Shown in pieces: positions 9,301-15,218 of a DNA stretch of 17,717 nt. Source of the DNA: Candidatus Peribacteria bacterium (GTDB lineage Bacteria; Patescibacteriota; Gracilibacteria; UBA1369; LOWO2-01-FULL-3). Location: assembly GCA_943359415.1 (NCBI GenBank), contig CALRHQ010000011.1, forward strand, positions 1 to 17,717, read 5' to 3'. A program made the translations under genes and the position numbers. Within the stretch, counting starts at the first letter, position 1. Each line of letters begins with the position of its first letter. The notes beneath the pieces were generated by a model. It did not search any database, was not told the DNA's origin, and saw nothing but the letters and a program-made list of their open reading frames with translations.

Positions 9301-10418
9301 ACAAGAGCCGTACCCCAATCCTTTTGTTTGATTGCGTCTTGGAATTTTTTGACATTATCTGTCACAAATTTTATACCTGTAGATGCGATTTTATCTTGAT
9401 CTTTTTCCTGAGTTCTTGCATCTGAAGCCATTTGTAAATTATCTTGTCCTTTCAAAAGATCTTTGATTGCAACAAAGAAACTAACCGCTGCAGCAAGGGC
9501 TTTATCACCAATTTTTCGTACATTCTCTTCCGGAGCCAAATATATTTTTTTCTTTTCTTCAATAGATGAGTACATCTTTTCTTCTCCCGGTTTTAGTTCA
9601 TTAAGCTCATTTGGATCAGAAAGTTTTGCAAGTTGTCCGAAAATATTATTGAAAAATGGAGTATTCTCATAAATACCAAGATTAACCAAATCTTTTTTCC
9701 ATGAATCCAGTCCTACCTTGGAAGTAACATCCCATTTATCTCCATTTATTTTGAATTCTTGTCTGCGTTCTGCGATTTTCGCCGCATTAAGACTACTCAT
9801 AAGTCCATCAAAAAATTTAGCTTTATCACCTTCGATTTCATTTTTAAGCTCTTCCATTCTCATTTCTGATGAAATAGCCTCAACTCGTGGATCTTTATAG
9901 GCATTCAATGATTTTCGTTCTTGAATCAAAGCCATTCTTTTACTATTCATTCCCATCAATTCAAGACGAATAGCCGCTACTTGTTTATCGTAATCCGCTT
10001 TTTTTAGATCATATGCCGGTTTGTCTTGAGCATATTTTTGTCTTGCTTCTTCAAAACCAGTTTTCCCTTCATAACGAACCATTTCCCCACTATTATCAGG
10101 ATCAACAGGAACTGGAATCTTTTGAAAATCATCAACAACCTTAGCCAATTGAGTTTCTTTTATATTCGAATCTCTAGAAATAGTATCTAATTCTAGATCA
10201 ACTTCTGCTGATCTTTTAAAGTTTTCTCTAGTCTTTTTATCATCCGGAGATTCAACGGCAGCACCAGCTTTTGAATCCGGTTTTTTTTCTTTATCCTTAT
10301 CCACCGCACCACCACCTTCGGAAGGTGCACCGGTCGGAGCAGCCATAATAAACCTATTCTCTTTCACAAGACTGAAAGGGAATTTAAGGCTTAAAATAAA
10401 GTTTTTTGCGTTTTCCAT
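6306..10418 (-). CDS. Giant 1370-aa protein of unknown function, first gene of the giant operon
   Basis: 1370 codons ending in TAA; no family recognised and no nucleotide-binding or protease motif seen. Residues 30-60 are a Gly/Lys/Asp-rich disordered linker and 60-220 are charged and probably helical. Weakly hydrophobic segments lie at about 306-318, 369-386 (GTALVYVVAGYVAYKGAM) and 398-412. Residues about 710-840 look beta-rich, with alternating hydrophobic residues and Gly/Asp turns. The C-terminal half is acidic/basic helical. No signal peptide is evident, although the first 24 residues are mildly hydrophobic. I keep the first ATG because a good promoter (10447-10475) would give it a leader of about 22 nt, like other genes here. 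An ATG at residue 25 (MAAPTGAP, base 10346) has a weak AGG upstream and is the main alternative. Only 106 bp separate this gene from divergent tig. Confidence 0.88.
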   Translation of the reverse strand: MENAKNFILSLKFPFSLVKENRFIMAAPTGAPSEGGGAVDKDKEKKPDSKAGAAVESPDDKKTRENFKRSAEVDLELDTISRDSNIKETQLAKVVDDFQKIPVPVDPDNSGEMVRYEGKTGFEEARQKYAQDKPAYDLKKADYDKQVAAIRLELMGMNSKRMALIQERKSLNAYKDPRVEAISSEMRMEELKNEIEGDKAKFFDGLMSSLNAAKIAERRQEFKINGDKWDVTSKVGLDSWKKDLVNLGIYENTPFFNNIFGQLAKLSDPNELNELKPGEEKMYSSIEEKKKIYLAPEENVRKIGDKALAAAVSFFVAIKDLLKGQDNLQMASDARTQEKDQDKIASTGIKFVTDNVKKFQDAIKQKDWGTALVYVVAGYVAYKGAMKIWEKTPELAKKGIYAAGFLYAVNMFSKNAGYDIGKKLGITAAEDEVRGTSLAYLYGLGKVPEAKDMDGRVLLDIGGTSVSDLNSLYLDSNNAGIRSIDPNMLSPSPFPQFRGMTPNVLRKTDHLTSKEQEYQRVGRELYKIAKVVRDSYDKYIKPKNGLTIEQALSKNSDLKNVSLFNFAMLFKDVAVMGKDRVAGGLLGETLGLNLASYNMRKRLDKVFQDKGMDFEAVHTPLERGVYKAQVMNFPIVIREDSTTKEYIVFSLDDYKKANGNPNAVTQALCKIPFEGNADSQVGVLKDAVVDRFKKVVDSLNKSAKESLNLGEVKYQGGKFVSTLKVEKGSMLGKEETIPVFLKVSKDGSTVEVYRQTDNELIINLDSSGDKNKLLGNLVMAGLCQQDNMKPFFFLYKAKKMEFKGQNMDGSFDVVAGDSKVPIKFKLDKTSGRYVFAEAGAEAKLFDEKNYGFLRELAENAVKENKEWKKETERFKNVLESVPEEYVVNLFKNVPNWWKEATSHKWFRGFGVDQFTGSIPKNYTNAMVEAQAEFLISGMVDDLAGSKSLAGASATINKDADIKASSAKLDRLSTKLSNINEQKERDGKEISSEDFKKNILDDVSKLAVKSETYSLWYEQFSTYIFMKYGKDGIIPGRTNKAAKIVSVFAAYTHELDDKELDGKSVRDPLYKKYATYSNYVAERMFRKLSEDKMPDEVPARGEFWEIDDFDTFDKNWATADGWKKYRSVGVTLKDEEGNEEKGEILVEKEALKMSKDYVSFEDWLGKSAKERKKYNKDNVVLSNDTEEHSVEIKTDKEYAFYLELLDEYEHDETLETIKHTQLQKEFYTALRKGITGLKNEFEDYLPEEGTPKHDKFQKLQDESYLLRLETLTPSLSDGEQTPPFDLTYKIDNNVFWMDTINLEADLSKFAIKNKRAVTKSIQRQFITEKVKKILSERIAGKDVWEEYFEKKTVWNVFSTKFVGFIDKLNLF

Positions 10419-10446
10419 TTGTTTTTGTTTTTTTGAATATCAAATA

Positions 10447-10475
10447 AGTATACCAAAAAATCTTCAGTTTTACAA
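10447..10475 (-). promoter_or_regulatory. Promoter of the giant-gene operon
   Basis: On the minus strand, -35 TTGTAA (10475-10470) and -10 TATACT (10452-10447) are separated by exactly 17 bp. Transcription would start near 10440, about 22 nt before the ATG at 10418. The -35 hexamer overlaps that of the tig promoter on the other strand. Sequence match only. Confidence 0.6.
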
Positions 10476-10496
10476 TACGAAAAAGAATGGTAGAAT
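10469..10496 (+). promoter_or_regulatory. Promoter of tig
   Basis: -35 TTTACA (10469-10474), 16-bp spacer, -10 TAGAAT (10491-10496); each hexamer differs from the sigma-70 consensus at one base. Predicted start near 10503 leaves a leader of about 22 nt before the tig ATG at 10525, with no Shine-Dalgarno sequence in it. Confidence 0.6.
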
Positions 10497-10524
10497 ACAC
10501 CCACGTAAATTTAAAAACATCACA

Positions 10525-11796
10525 ATGGATTACAAAATTAAAAAATTACCGAAATCAGAAGTTGAGATCGAAATAACAGTTTCTGCGGAAGACATCGAAA
10601 AATATTACAAAAAAGCATCAGAAGAACTTTCAAAAGAAGTTAACGTAAAAGGATTCCGTCCGGGACACATACCTCAAGAAGTACTTGAAGCAAATTTGGA
10701 CAAAAAATACATAATGGCCCACGCTCAAGAAATGGCCATCCAAAGGTCATACGCTGATGCAGTCATCAAGGAAAATATCCAAGTCGTTGCTCGTCCAAAA
10801 ATTGAGATCAAAAGCGAAACTCCGTTTACTTACGTAGCGGTTGTTGCGGTTTTACCTGAAGTCGAGATTTCTGATTACAAATCAATCAAAGTGAAAAGAG
10901 AAAAGATTGAGGTGACGGAAAAAGATGTAGAAGAGGTGATGGCAGATTTGAAAAAATATTCAACAACATACAAAGATAGTGAAGAGAAAGCCAAGAAAGG
11001 GGATAGAATGGAGGTGGATTTTGAGGGGTTTGATGAAGAAGGAAAATTACTTGAGAATACAAAAAGTTCAAATCATCCTGTAATTTTGGGAGAAAATTCT
11101 CTGATTCCAGGTTTTGAAGATGAGCTTATAGGTCTTGGTAAAGAGGAAAAGAAAGAATTTGACCTTACATTTCCAAAAGATTATCCAAAAAAAGATTTTC
11201 AAGGTAAAAAAGTGCATTTCAAAGTAGAGGTAAAACGAATTGAAAGCCCTATCGAACCTGAAATAAACGAAGAATTTATCGAAAAAATGACAGGTAAAAA
11301 AGGACCTGTTGAAGAATTCAAAAAAGAAATAGAAAAAAACGTAAAAGATAGGAAAGAAAAAGAAGCAAAGCAAAAGGTGGAAAACGAATACCTTGAAGAA
11401 CTTTTGAAGAAGACAAAAGTTGAGATTCCCGCAGCTCTGATCGAAGAAGAAATAGACTTTATGCTTCACGATATCGCAGACGACATGGAGCAAAAAGGAA
11501 TAGAATTCGAAAAATATTTGGAAAAAGCAAATATCAAAATCGAAGATTTAAAAGAAAAATACGCTCCTGAAGCTGAAAAACGTGTAAAAATGAGGCTTGC
11601 GCTACAGCAATTAATCAAGGAAGAAAACGCAGCTCCAAGCGAAGAAGAAGTAAAGGCTGAATTCGAAAAAGTAAAATCTTTTTATCCTGAAAAAGAAGTG
11701 GCAAAAATAGCTGAAGATTTCGAAAAAGGTGAGCTTAGGCATCAAATTGTCAACCGACTTGCGATCCGCAAGCTGTTTGACAAGGTGTTAGGTTAA
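10525..11796 (+). CDS. tig: Trigger factor (ribosome-associated chaperone / prolyl isomerase)
   Basis: 423 residues, normal for the family. Trigger factor binds at the ribosomal exit tunnel, shields nascent chains and isomerises prolyl bonds. The N-terminal ribosome-binding domain carries the signature loop GFRPGHIP at residues 43-50, with His where many homologues have Lys. An FKBP-type isomerase domain follows at about 157-238 (GDRMEVDFEGFDEEGKLLE, then LIPGFEDELIGL and a beta-rich end). The rest is the helical C-terminal substrate-cradle domain, rich in Lys and Glu, ending in the typical helix before VLG. The start is supported by the promoter just upstream and by homology beginning at residue 1 (MDYKIKKLPKSEVEIEI). 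It opens the plus-strand housekeeping run. In many bacteria tig precedes clpP/clpX; here it is followed by a small membrane protein and a regulator instead. Confidence 0.97.
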   Translation: MDYKIKKLPKSEVEIEITVSAEDIEKYYKKASEELSKEVNVKGFRPGHIPQEVLEANLDKKYIMAHAQEMAIQRSYADAVIKENIQVVARPKIEIKSETPFTYVAVVAVLPEVEISDYKSIKVKREKIEVTEKDVEEVMADLKKYSTTYKDSEEKAKKGDRMEVDFEGFDEEGKLLENTKSSNHPVILGENSLIPGFEDELIGLGKEEKKEFDLTFPKDYPKKDFQGKKVHFKVEVKRIESPIEPEINEEFIEKMTGKKGPVEEFKKEIEKNVKDRKEKEAKQKVENEYLEELLKKTKVEIPAALIEEEIDFMLHDIADDMEQKGIEFEKYLEKANIKIEDLKEKYAPEAEKRVKMRLALQQLIKEENAAPSEEEVKAEFEKVKSFYPEKEVAKIAEDFEKGELRHQIVNRLAIRKLFDKVLG

Positions 11797-11840
11797 TCCT
11801 AAGATAAAAGTACACTTACGAACAATACGACACTAAAAGT

Positions 11841-11849
11841 TGTTATATT
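11841..11849 (+). promoter_or_regulatory. Possible extended -10 promoter of the LapA-like gene
   Basis: TGT followed by TATATT (11844-11849) matches an extended -10 element. No convincing -35 is seen about 17 bp upstream. Start near 11856 would leave about 13 nt before the ATG at 11869. Confidence 0.4.
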
Positions 11850-11868
11850 CTCTTATCTTCCAGTACCC

Positions 11869-12096
11869 ATGAAAGCCTTATACCTCATTATTTCGATCAT
11901 TTTTACTGCATTTTTAGGTGCGATAGCATATTTGAACGCAAATTCTTCGTTGACAAAATTCAATCTCATTTTTATGGAGATAAGTGCCAGCCCGGCAGTT
12001 ATAATCATGATTATAGCGGTAGTCGGGATTTTTACAGGAGCATTTTATCATGCCTTTTTATCCAGTACACTCGACAATCCGGAAACATTTGAATAA
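11869..12096 (+). CDS. Small two-helix membrane protein, LapA/DUF1049-like
   Basis: 75 residues with two hydrophobic helices, about residues 4-22 (LYLIISIIFTAFLGAIAYL) and 42-64 (PAVIIMIIAVVGIFTGAFYHAF). Between them is a short polar link with ASN-type residues and the F-x-L-I-F-x-x-I-x-A-S-P pattern that LapA-domain proteins show before their second helix. The LapA family is named for its link to lipopolysaccharide assembly in E. coli, but stand-alone homologues occur widely in organisms without LPS, so that role should not be transferred. It is certainly a small integral membrane protein; the family call rests on size, helix spacing and the linker pattern. It lies 72 bp after tig with its own possible promoter and 67 bp before a regulator gene, so co-transcription with either is uncertain. 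Confidence 0.75.
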   Translation: MKALYLIISIIFTAFLGAIAYLNANSSLTKFNLIFMEISASPAVIIMIIAVVGIFTGAFYHAFLSSTLDNPETFE

Positions 12097-12163
12097 AAAA
12101 ATGTTGCAAGTTGATTAAAAAAATTATACACTCCAGTCGAAAAGGGCATAAAACTAGGGCAAA

Positions 12164-12715
12164 ATGTTAAAAAGACTTTTTACGTCAAACACGCGTATTA
12201 AGCTTCTAACCGTCTTTCTGATGAATCCTGAAGAGGAATATTTTATCAGGGAACTTACAAGGAAGCTTGATGAACAAATAAATTCCATTCGTCGTGAATT
12301 GGACAACCTTAAACGTGCCGGACTTCTCAAGACAAAGACGAAAAATCGAAAGAAGTACTACGTCGTGAACAAAGATTTTATTTTATACGAAGAATTAAAG
12401 AGCATAATCATAAAAGCACTCTCTTCAGAAAACACGATTGCTAGAGACTTGGAAAAGTTAGGGGATTTAAAACTTTTAGTGATTTCAGGACAATTTGTTA
12501 ATATGCCGACAAAATCAGTGGATATGTTGATAGTTGGGAATTTTGACAAAAATATTCTTACGAATTATCTAAATAACGAGGTTCGCACAAAAAATCCTGT
12601 AAAATTTGCACTAATGACAGAAAATGACTACAAATACAGGATAAATTGCAACGATAAATTCATCTTAGACCTGCTAAACGACGAGAATAATCAAATACCT
12701 ATAAATAAAGTCTAA
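12164..12715 (+). CDS. Winged-helix DNA-binding transcriptional regulator
   Basis: 183 residues. Residues about 1-70 form a winged-helix domain: the start MLKRLFTSNTRIKLLTVFL, a recognition-helix region around FIRELTRKLDEQINSIRREL, and a wing with AGLLKTKTKNRKKYYVVN. This layout is typical of ArsR/MarR-like regulators common in candidate-phyla bacteria and archaea. The C-terminal half has a VDMLIVGNFD motif near residue 120, reminiscent of the VDLLIVG strand of minimal nucleotidyltransferase folds often fused to such domains, but no intact catalytic GS-x9-DxD pattern is seen, so it is probably non-catalytic. Ligand and target genes are unknown. The sequence before the ATG, CTAGGGCAAA, is the only partly Shine-Dalgarno-like one in the window. 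A poor promoter match (TTGCAA at 12104, TATACA at 12125, 15-bp spacing) lies upstream. Confidence 0.8.
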   Translation: MLKRLFTSNTRIKLLTVFLMNPEEEYFIRELTRKLDEQINSIRRELDNLKRAGLLKTKTKNRKKYYVVNKDFILYEELKSIIIKALSSENTIARDLEKLGDLKLLVISGQFVNMPTKSVDMLIVGNFDKNILTNYLNNEVRTKNPVKFALMTENDYKYRINCNDKFILDLLNDENNQIPINKV

Positions 12716-12736
12716 GTCAGGGATGGTAAAATTCTC

Positions 12737-12765
12737 TTGATTTAAGCCCAAACCTTCTATATATT
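12737..12765 (+). promoter_or_regulatory. Promoter of rplS
   Basis: -35 TTGATT (12737-12742), 17-bp spacer, -10 TATATT (12760-12765). Predicted start near 12772 gives a leader of about 18 nt before the ATG at 12790; the leader shows no Shine-Dalgarno sequence. Confidence 0.6.
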
Positions 12766-12789
12766 TGCTACGCTTTTAATTCAAATACA

Positions 12790-13428
12790 ATGAACATCGC
12801 AGAGGAACTAAAAAATATCGGTCTACCGAGTAAAAAAATTCCGGAAATCAAACCTGGAGATACAGTTAAGGTCTACCAGAAGATCAAAGAAGGAGATAAA
12901 GAGCGTATACAGGCTTTTGAAGGGCTAGTGATAGCTGTAGGAAGCGGAACAGGAGTAAACGCAACAATAACAGTTAGGAAAATTGTTGAGGGTATTGGAG
13001 TTGAAAAAGTAATTCCGGTTTATTCAACAATGATAGAAAAAATCGAAGTTAAGAAGAGGTCAAAAGTAAGGAGAGCAAAATTGTACTACATGAGAAACAG
13101 GACAGGAAAATCAGCAAGACTTAAAGAAACACTTGTTAGCGATAAAGATTTAGACAAAGCCGTAGAAGAATTGGCTGTACAAAAAGCAAAAGAAGAGGCA
13201 CAGAAAGCCAAAGAAGAAGGTCCTGACGATGTTGTGGAAAATGATGTTACTCCGGAAGAAGTGGCTATGGTAGAAAACGTTATTCCAGAAGAAGTAATCA
13301 CAGAAGCAGAAGCCCCAGTAGAAGCTGTAGAAAATGAAGTTGTTGCAGCAACACCAGCAGAAAAGGATACTGCTTCAGAAGAAGTAGCTCCAGGTGAAAC
13401 TGAAGTGACTCCAAAAGAGGAAAAATAG
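12790..13428 (+). CDS. rplS: Ribosomal protein L19 (bL19) with long acidic C-terminal extension
   Basis: Residues 1-113 are a complete bL19, a large-subunit protein near the 30S/50S interface. Family landmarks are KPGDTVKVYQKIKEGDKERI (21-40), QAFEGLVIAV, the GVNATITVRKI stretch, and the basic end KKRSKVRRAKLYYMRNR. L19 normally stops about here, at 110-120 residues. This protein continues for about 99 more: first a Lys/Glu/Ala helix (about 114-143), then a low-complexity Glu/Val/Pro/Ala tail with repeated PEEV-type units. The tail is in frame and the ORF has no interruption, so it is not an obvious frameshift. Acidic tails on ribosomal proteins are uncommon, and its role is unknown. The gene has its own promoter, so it need not be co-transcribed with the regulator upstream. 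It does not sit with rpsP-rimM-trmD, its usual neighbours in many bacteria. Confidence 0.96.
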   Translation: MNIAEELKNIGLPSKKIPEIKPGDTVKVYQKIKEGDKERIQAFEGLVIAVGSGTGVNATITVRKIVEGIGVEKVIPVYSTMIEKIEVKKRSKVRRAKLYYMRNRTGKSARLKETLVSDKDLDKAVEELAVQKAKEEAQKAKEEGPDDVVENDVTPEEVAMVENVIPEEVITEAEAPVEAVENEVVAATPAEKDTASEEVAPGETEVTPKEEK

Positions 13429-13442
13429 ATTTAAATTAGGAA

Positions 13443-13539
13443 GAGATCGCAAATGTATCCTGAAAAATCATTGCGTTCTCTTTTGCTATGACGGAAAATG
13501 AATAATGAAGCAGATTTTTAAGGATATATTTGCGATCTC
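13443..13539. repeat. 97-nt near-perfect inverted repeat (long hairpin) between rplS and rnhB
   Basis: Outer arms 13443-13461 and 13521-13539 pair over 19 positions (GAGATCGCAAATGTATCC against GGATATATTTGCGATCTC plus one more pair), with one G-U. After a single mismatch (13462/13520), 13463-13469 pairs with 13513-13519 in the same register. A few shorter pairings are possible further in, and the apical loop is about 25-35 nt. The structure starts 14 nt after the rplS stop and ends 6 nt before the rnhB ATG. No T-run follows either arm, so it is not a typical intrinsic terminator. A TATATT (13525-13530) within the right arm could be a -10 element for rnhB. Confidence 0.8.
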
Positions 13540-13545
13540 AACTCT

Positions 13546-14157
13546 ATGAAAACAAGATTTATCGCTATTGAATCGACTCTTCGCACCGAAGGTTTTTCTT
13601 TTATCGCAGGAATAGACGAAGTCGGAAGAGGTCCATTGGCTGGGCCAGTTATTTCAGCTGCTGTTATTTTGAAAGAAAATGCGAAAATTCCGGGATTGAA
13701 AGATTCTAAACAGCTCACAAAAGCCCAGAGGGAAGCACTTTTTCCTATTATAATGAAAAATGCTTTAGACTATTCGATTGCAATAGTTTCTCATAAAACA
13801 ATCGACAAAATAAATATCGCAAATGCAATCAGATTGGCAAATCAAATGTGTATCGATCATTTGGAGAAAAAACCGGATATGGTTCTGATAGATGGTCGAG
13901 ACAAACAAACTTTAAACATTCCATACAAAACAATCATCAAAGGTGACACAAAGGTAAAATGCATCGCAGCAGCTTCTGTTATTGCAAAAGTATTTCGAGA
14001 TAAATTGATGGAATATTACGCAAAAGAGTTTCCATTTTATCGTTTCGAAAAACACGCAGGATACGGAACACGTGAACATAGAACGCTAATCGGCAGGCAT
14101 GGTCCTTGCGAGATTCACAGAATGAGTTATAATTGGAATCTAATCACAGAGCCATGA
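13546..14157 (+). CDS. rnhB: Ribonuclease HII
   Basis: 203 residues. RNase HII cuts the RNA strand of RNA-DNA hybrids and starts removal of single ribonucleotides from DNA. Catalytic acidic residues are visible: D24 and E25 in GIDEVGRGPLAGPV, Asp in VLIDGRD (about 116-119), and Asp in VIAKVFRDKLM. The conserved KGDTKVKCIAAASVIAK block and the GYGTREH...HGPCEIHRMSY end are also present. Length is normal. The start at 13546 lies just 6 nt beyond the foot of the long hairpin and has no Shine-Dalgarno sequence, so expression may depend on that structure. The stop TGA overlaps the next start (ATGA). This is the only TGA stop in the window; TGA is absent in frame from the giant genes, so it is read here as stop, not glycine. 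Confidence 0.97.
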   Translation: MKTRFIAIESTLRTEGFSFIAGIDEVGRGPLAGPVISAAVILKENAKIPGLKDSKQLTKAQREALFPIIMKNALDYSIAIVSHKTIDKINIANAIRLANQMCIDHLEKKPDMVLIDGRDKQTLNIPYKTIIKGDTKVKCIAAASVIAKVFRDKLMEYYAKEFPFYRFEKHAGYGTREHRTLIGRHGPCEIHRMSYNWNLITEP

Positions 14158-15218
14158 AGTACGTTATAGTCGGGAATTATGGAGCGCAAAATCTAGGAGA
14201 TGAAATGATTCTAGAAGGTTTGCTAGAAATGCTAAAAAAAGCTGATAATTCTGCTGATATTTGCGTACTTAAAGGAAATGAAAAATTTCCTGCAGGAATC
14301 AAAAGTGGGATAAAATGGATTTTTGGCGGGAATAAAAATACGAAAGAAAAGGTAAAAAACTGCGATTATTTTATACTCGGAGGCGGCGGACTTTTCGGAT
14401 CCCTAAGCCAATATGCAAATATTATATGGGGCCTTCAAGCAATGTATGCATATCAAAATAAAAAACCTGTTTTGATGCTCGGACAAAGTGTCGGAAAAAT
14501 CAAAAATAAATACGTTCAAAAATTCGTAAAAAATCTTTTCAACAAATCAGATTTGATAAGTGTTCGCGATGAAAAATCAAAAGAAAATTTAAGAGAAATC
14601 GGTGTAACAAAAAAAATAGTCGTAGTGCCGGATTTGGCTTTTGCTAGGGAAAACAAGGCCGAGAATCAAATGCCATCAAAAGACGTAATAATTGCTCTAA
14701 GACAAATGAAAGATTTGTCTCAAAGTTTTAAAATTCAAATCGCAAGATTTGTAAGGTGGCTTAAAGAAGAGGAAAAAATGAATGTAAAATTTGTGAATTT
14801 TCAAACTGGTCCAGTCGACAATGACGAAATTTTGCACGATGAAATAAAAAAAATGATAGGGGATGATTCAATAGAAAACCTCTCGCCGCAGTCTACGCAG
14901 GAAGTTATCAGACTATTCAAAAATGCAAATTTTGCTATATGTATGCGTCTTCATTCAATAATCACGGCAATGCAGGCACACACGCCATTTGTGGCCATAA
15001 ATTACTCCGAAAAAGTCCGGAATTTGATGGATTATATGGGGGCAAAAGAAAATCTTTTGGAAATGCAAAATGTTTCATTTGAAACACTAAAAAATTTTTA
15101 CAAAAAAACAGCAGGACCGGAAGAAACAAAACAAAAACTTCAACACTTGAAACAAAACTCTTTCAGAAAGATAGAAGAATTTATTGCACTTTATCTACAG
15201 AAACTTCCGAAGAAGTAA
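14154..15218 (+). CDS. csaB: Polysaccharide pyruvyl transferase, CsaB type
   Basis: 354 residues from the ATG at 14154, which overlaps the rnhB stop as ATGA, indicating translational coupling. An upstream in-frame ATG at 14133 would add seven residues unlike the family; the family begins at MKYVIVGNYGAQNLGDEMIL. Motifs: NxGDE near residues 13-17, the Gly-rich GGGGLFGS at 76-83, SVRDEKS, and the C-terminal MRLHS at 264-268 followed by FVAINYSEKV. CsaB-type enzymes transfer pyruvate from phosphoenolpyruvate to a sugar of a secondary cell-wall polysaccharide, and in characterised bacteria that pyruvate is the ligand for SLH-domain S-layer proteins. No SLH gene is visible here, so the S-layer link is inference. 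Pairing with rnhB looks like shared transcription, not shared function. The last 38 bp overlap the convergent rfbA. Confidence 0.9.
   Translation: MKYVIVGNYGAQNLGDEMILEGLLEMLKKADNSADICVLKGNEKFPAGIKSGIKWIFGGNKNTKEKVKNCDYFILGGGGLFGSLSQYANIIWGLQAMYAYQNKKPVLMLGQSVGKIKNKYVQKFVKNLFNKSDLISVRDEKSKENLREIGVTKKIVVVPDLAFARENKAENQMPSKDVIIALRQMKDLSQSFKIQIARFVRWLKEEEKMNVKFVNFQTGPVDNDEILHDEIKKMIGDDSIENLSPQSTQEVIRLFKNANFAICMRLHSIITAMQAHTPFVAINYSEKVRNLMDYMGAKENLLEMQNVSFETLKNFYKKTAGPEETKQKLQHLKQNSFRKIEEFIALYLQKLPKK

Noticed and set aside
11068..11493. 141-codon minus-strand open frame within tig
   Set aside because: Phe-rich antisense shadow of Lys/Glu-rich trigger factor codons.
11788..11802. TTAGG/CCTAA hairpin at the end of tig as a terminator
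   Set aside because: Only five pairs, A-T-rich, without a following T-run.
14133..14153. Upstream ATG extending csaB by seven residues
   Set aside because: The added residues are out of family, and the ATGA overlap at 14154 gives the expected N-terminus.
14155..14157. TGA read as glycine (genetic code 25)
   Set aside because: The only TGA stop is rnhB's, and glycine recoding would give rnhB a short extension. But no in-frame TGA occurs in more than 3000 codons of the giant genes, so TGA is not a sense codon here.
15196..15215. Small hairpin with TTCG loop on the minus strand in the csaB/rfbA overlap as a bidirectional terminator
   Set aside because: Stem is only five pairs, lies within both coding regions and lacks a proper T-run.
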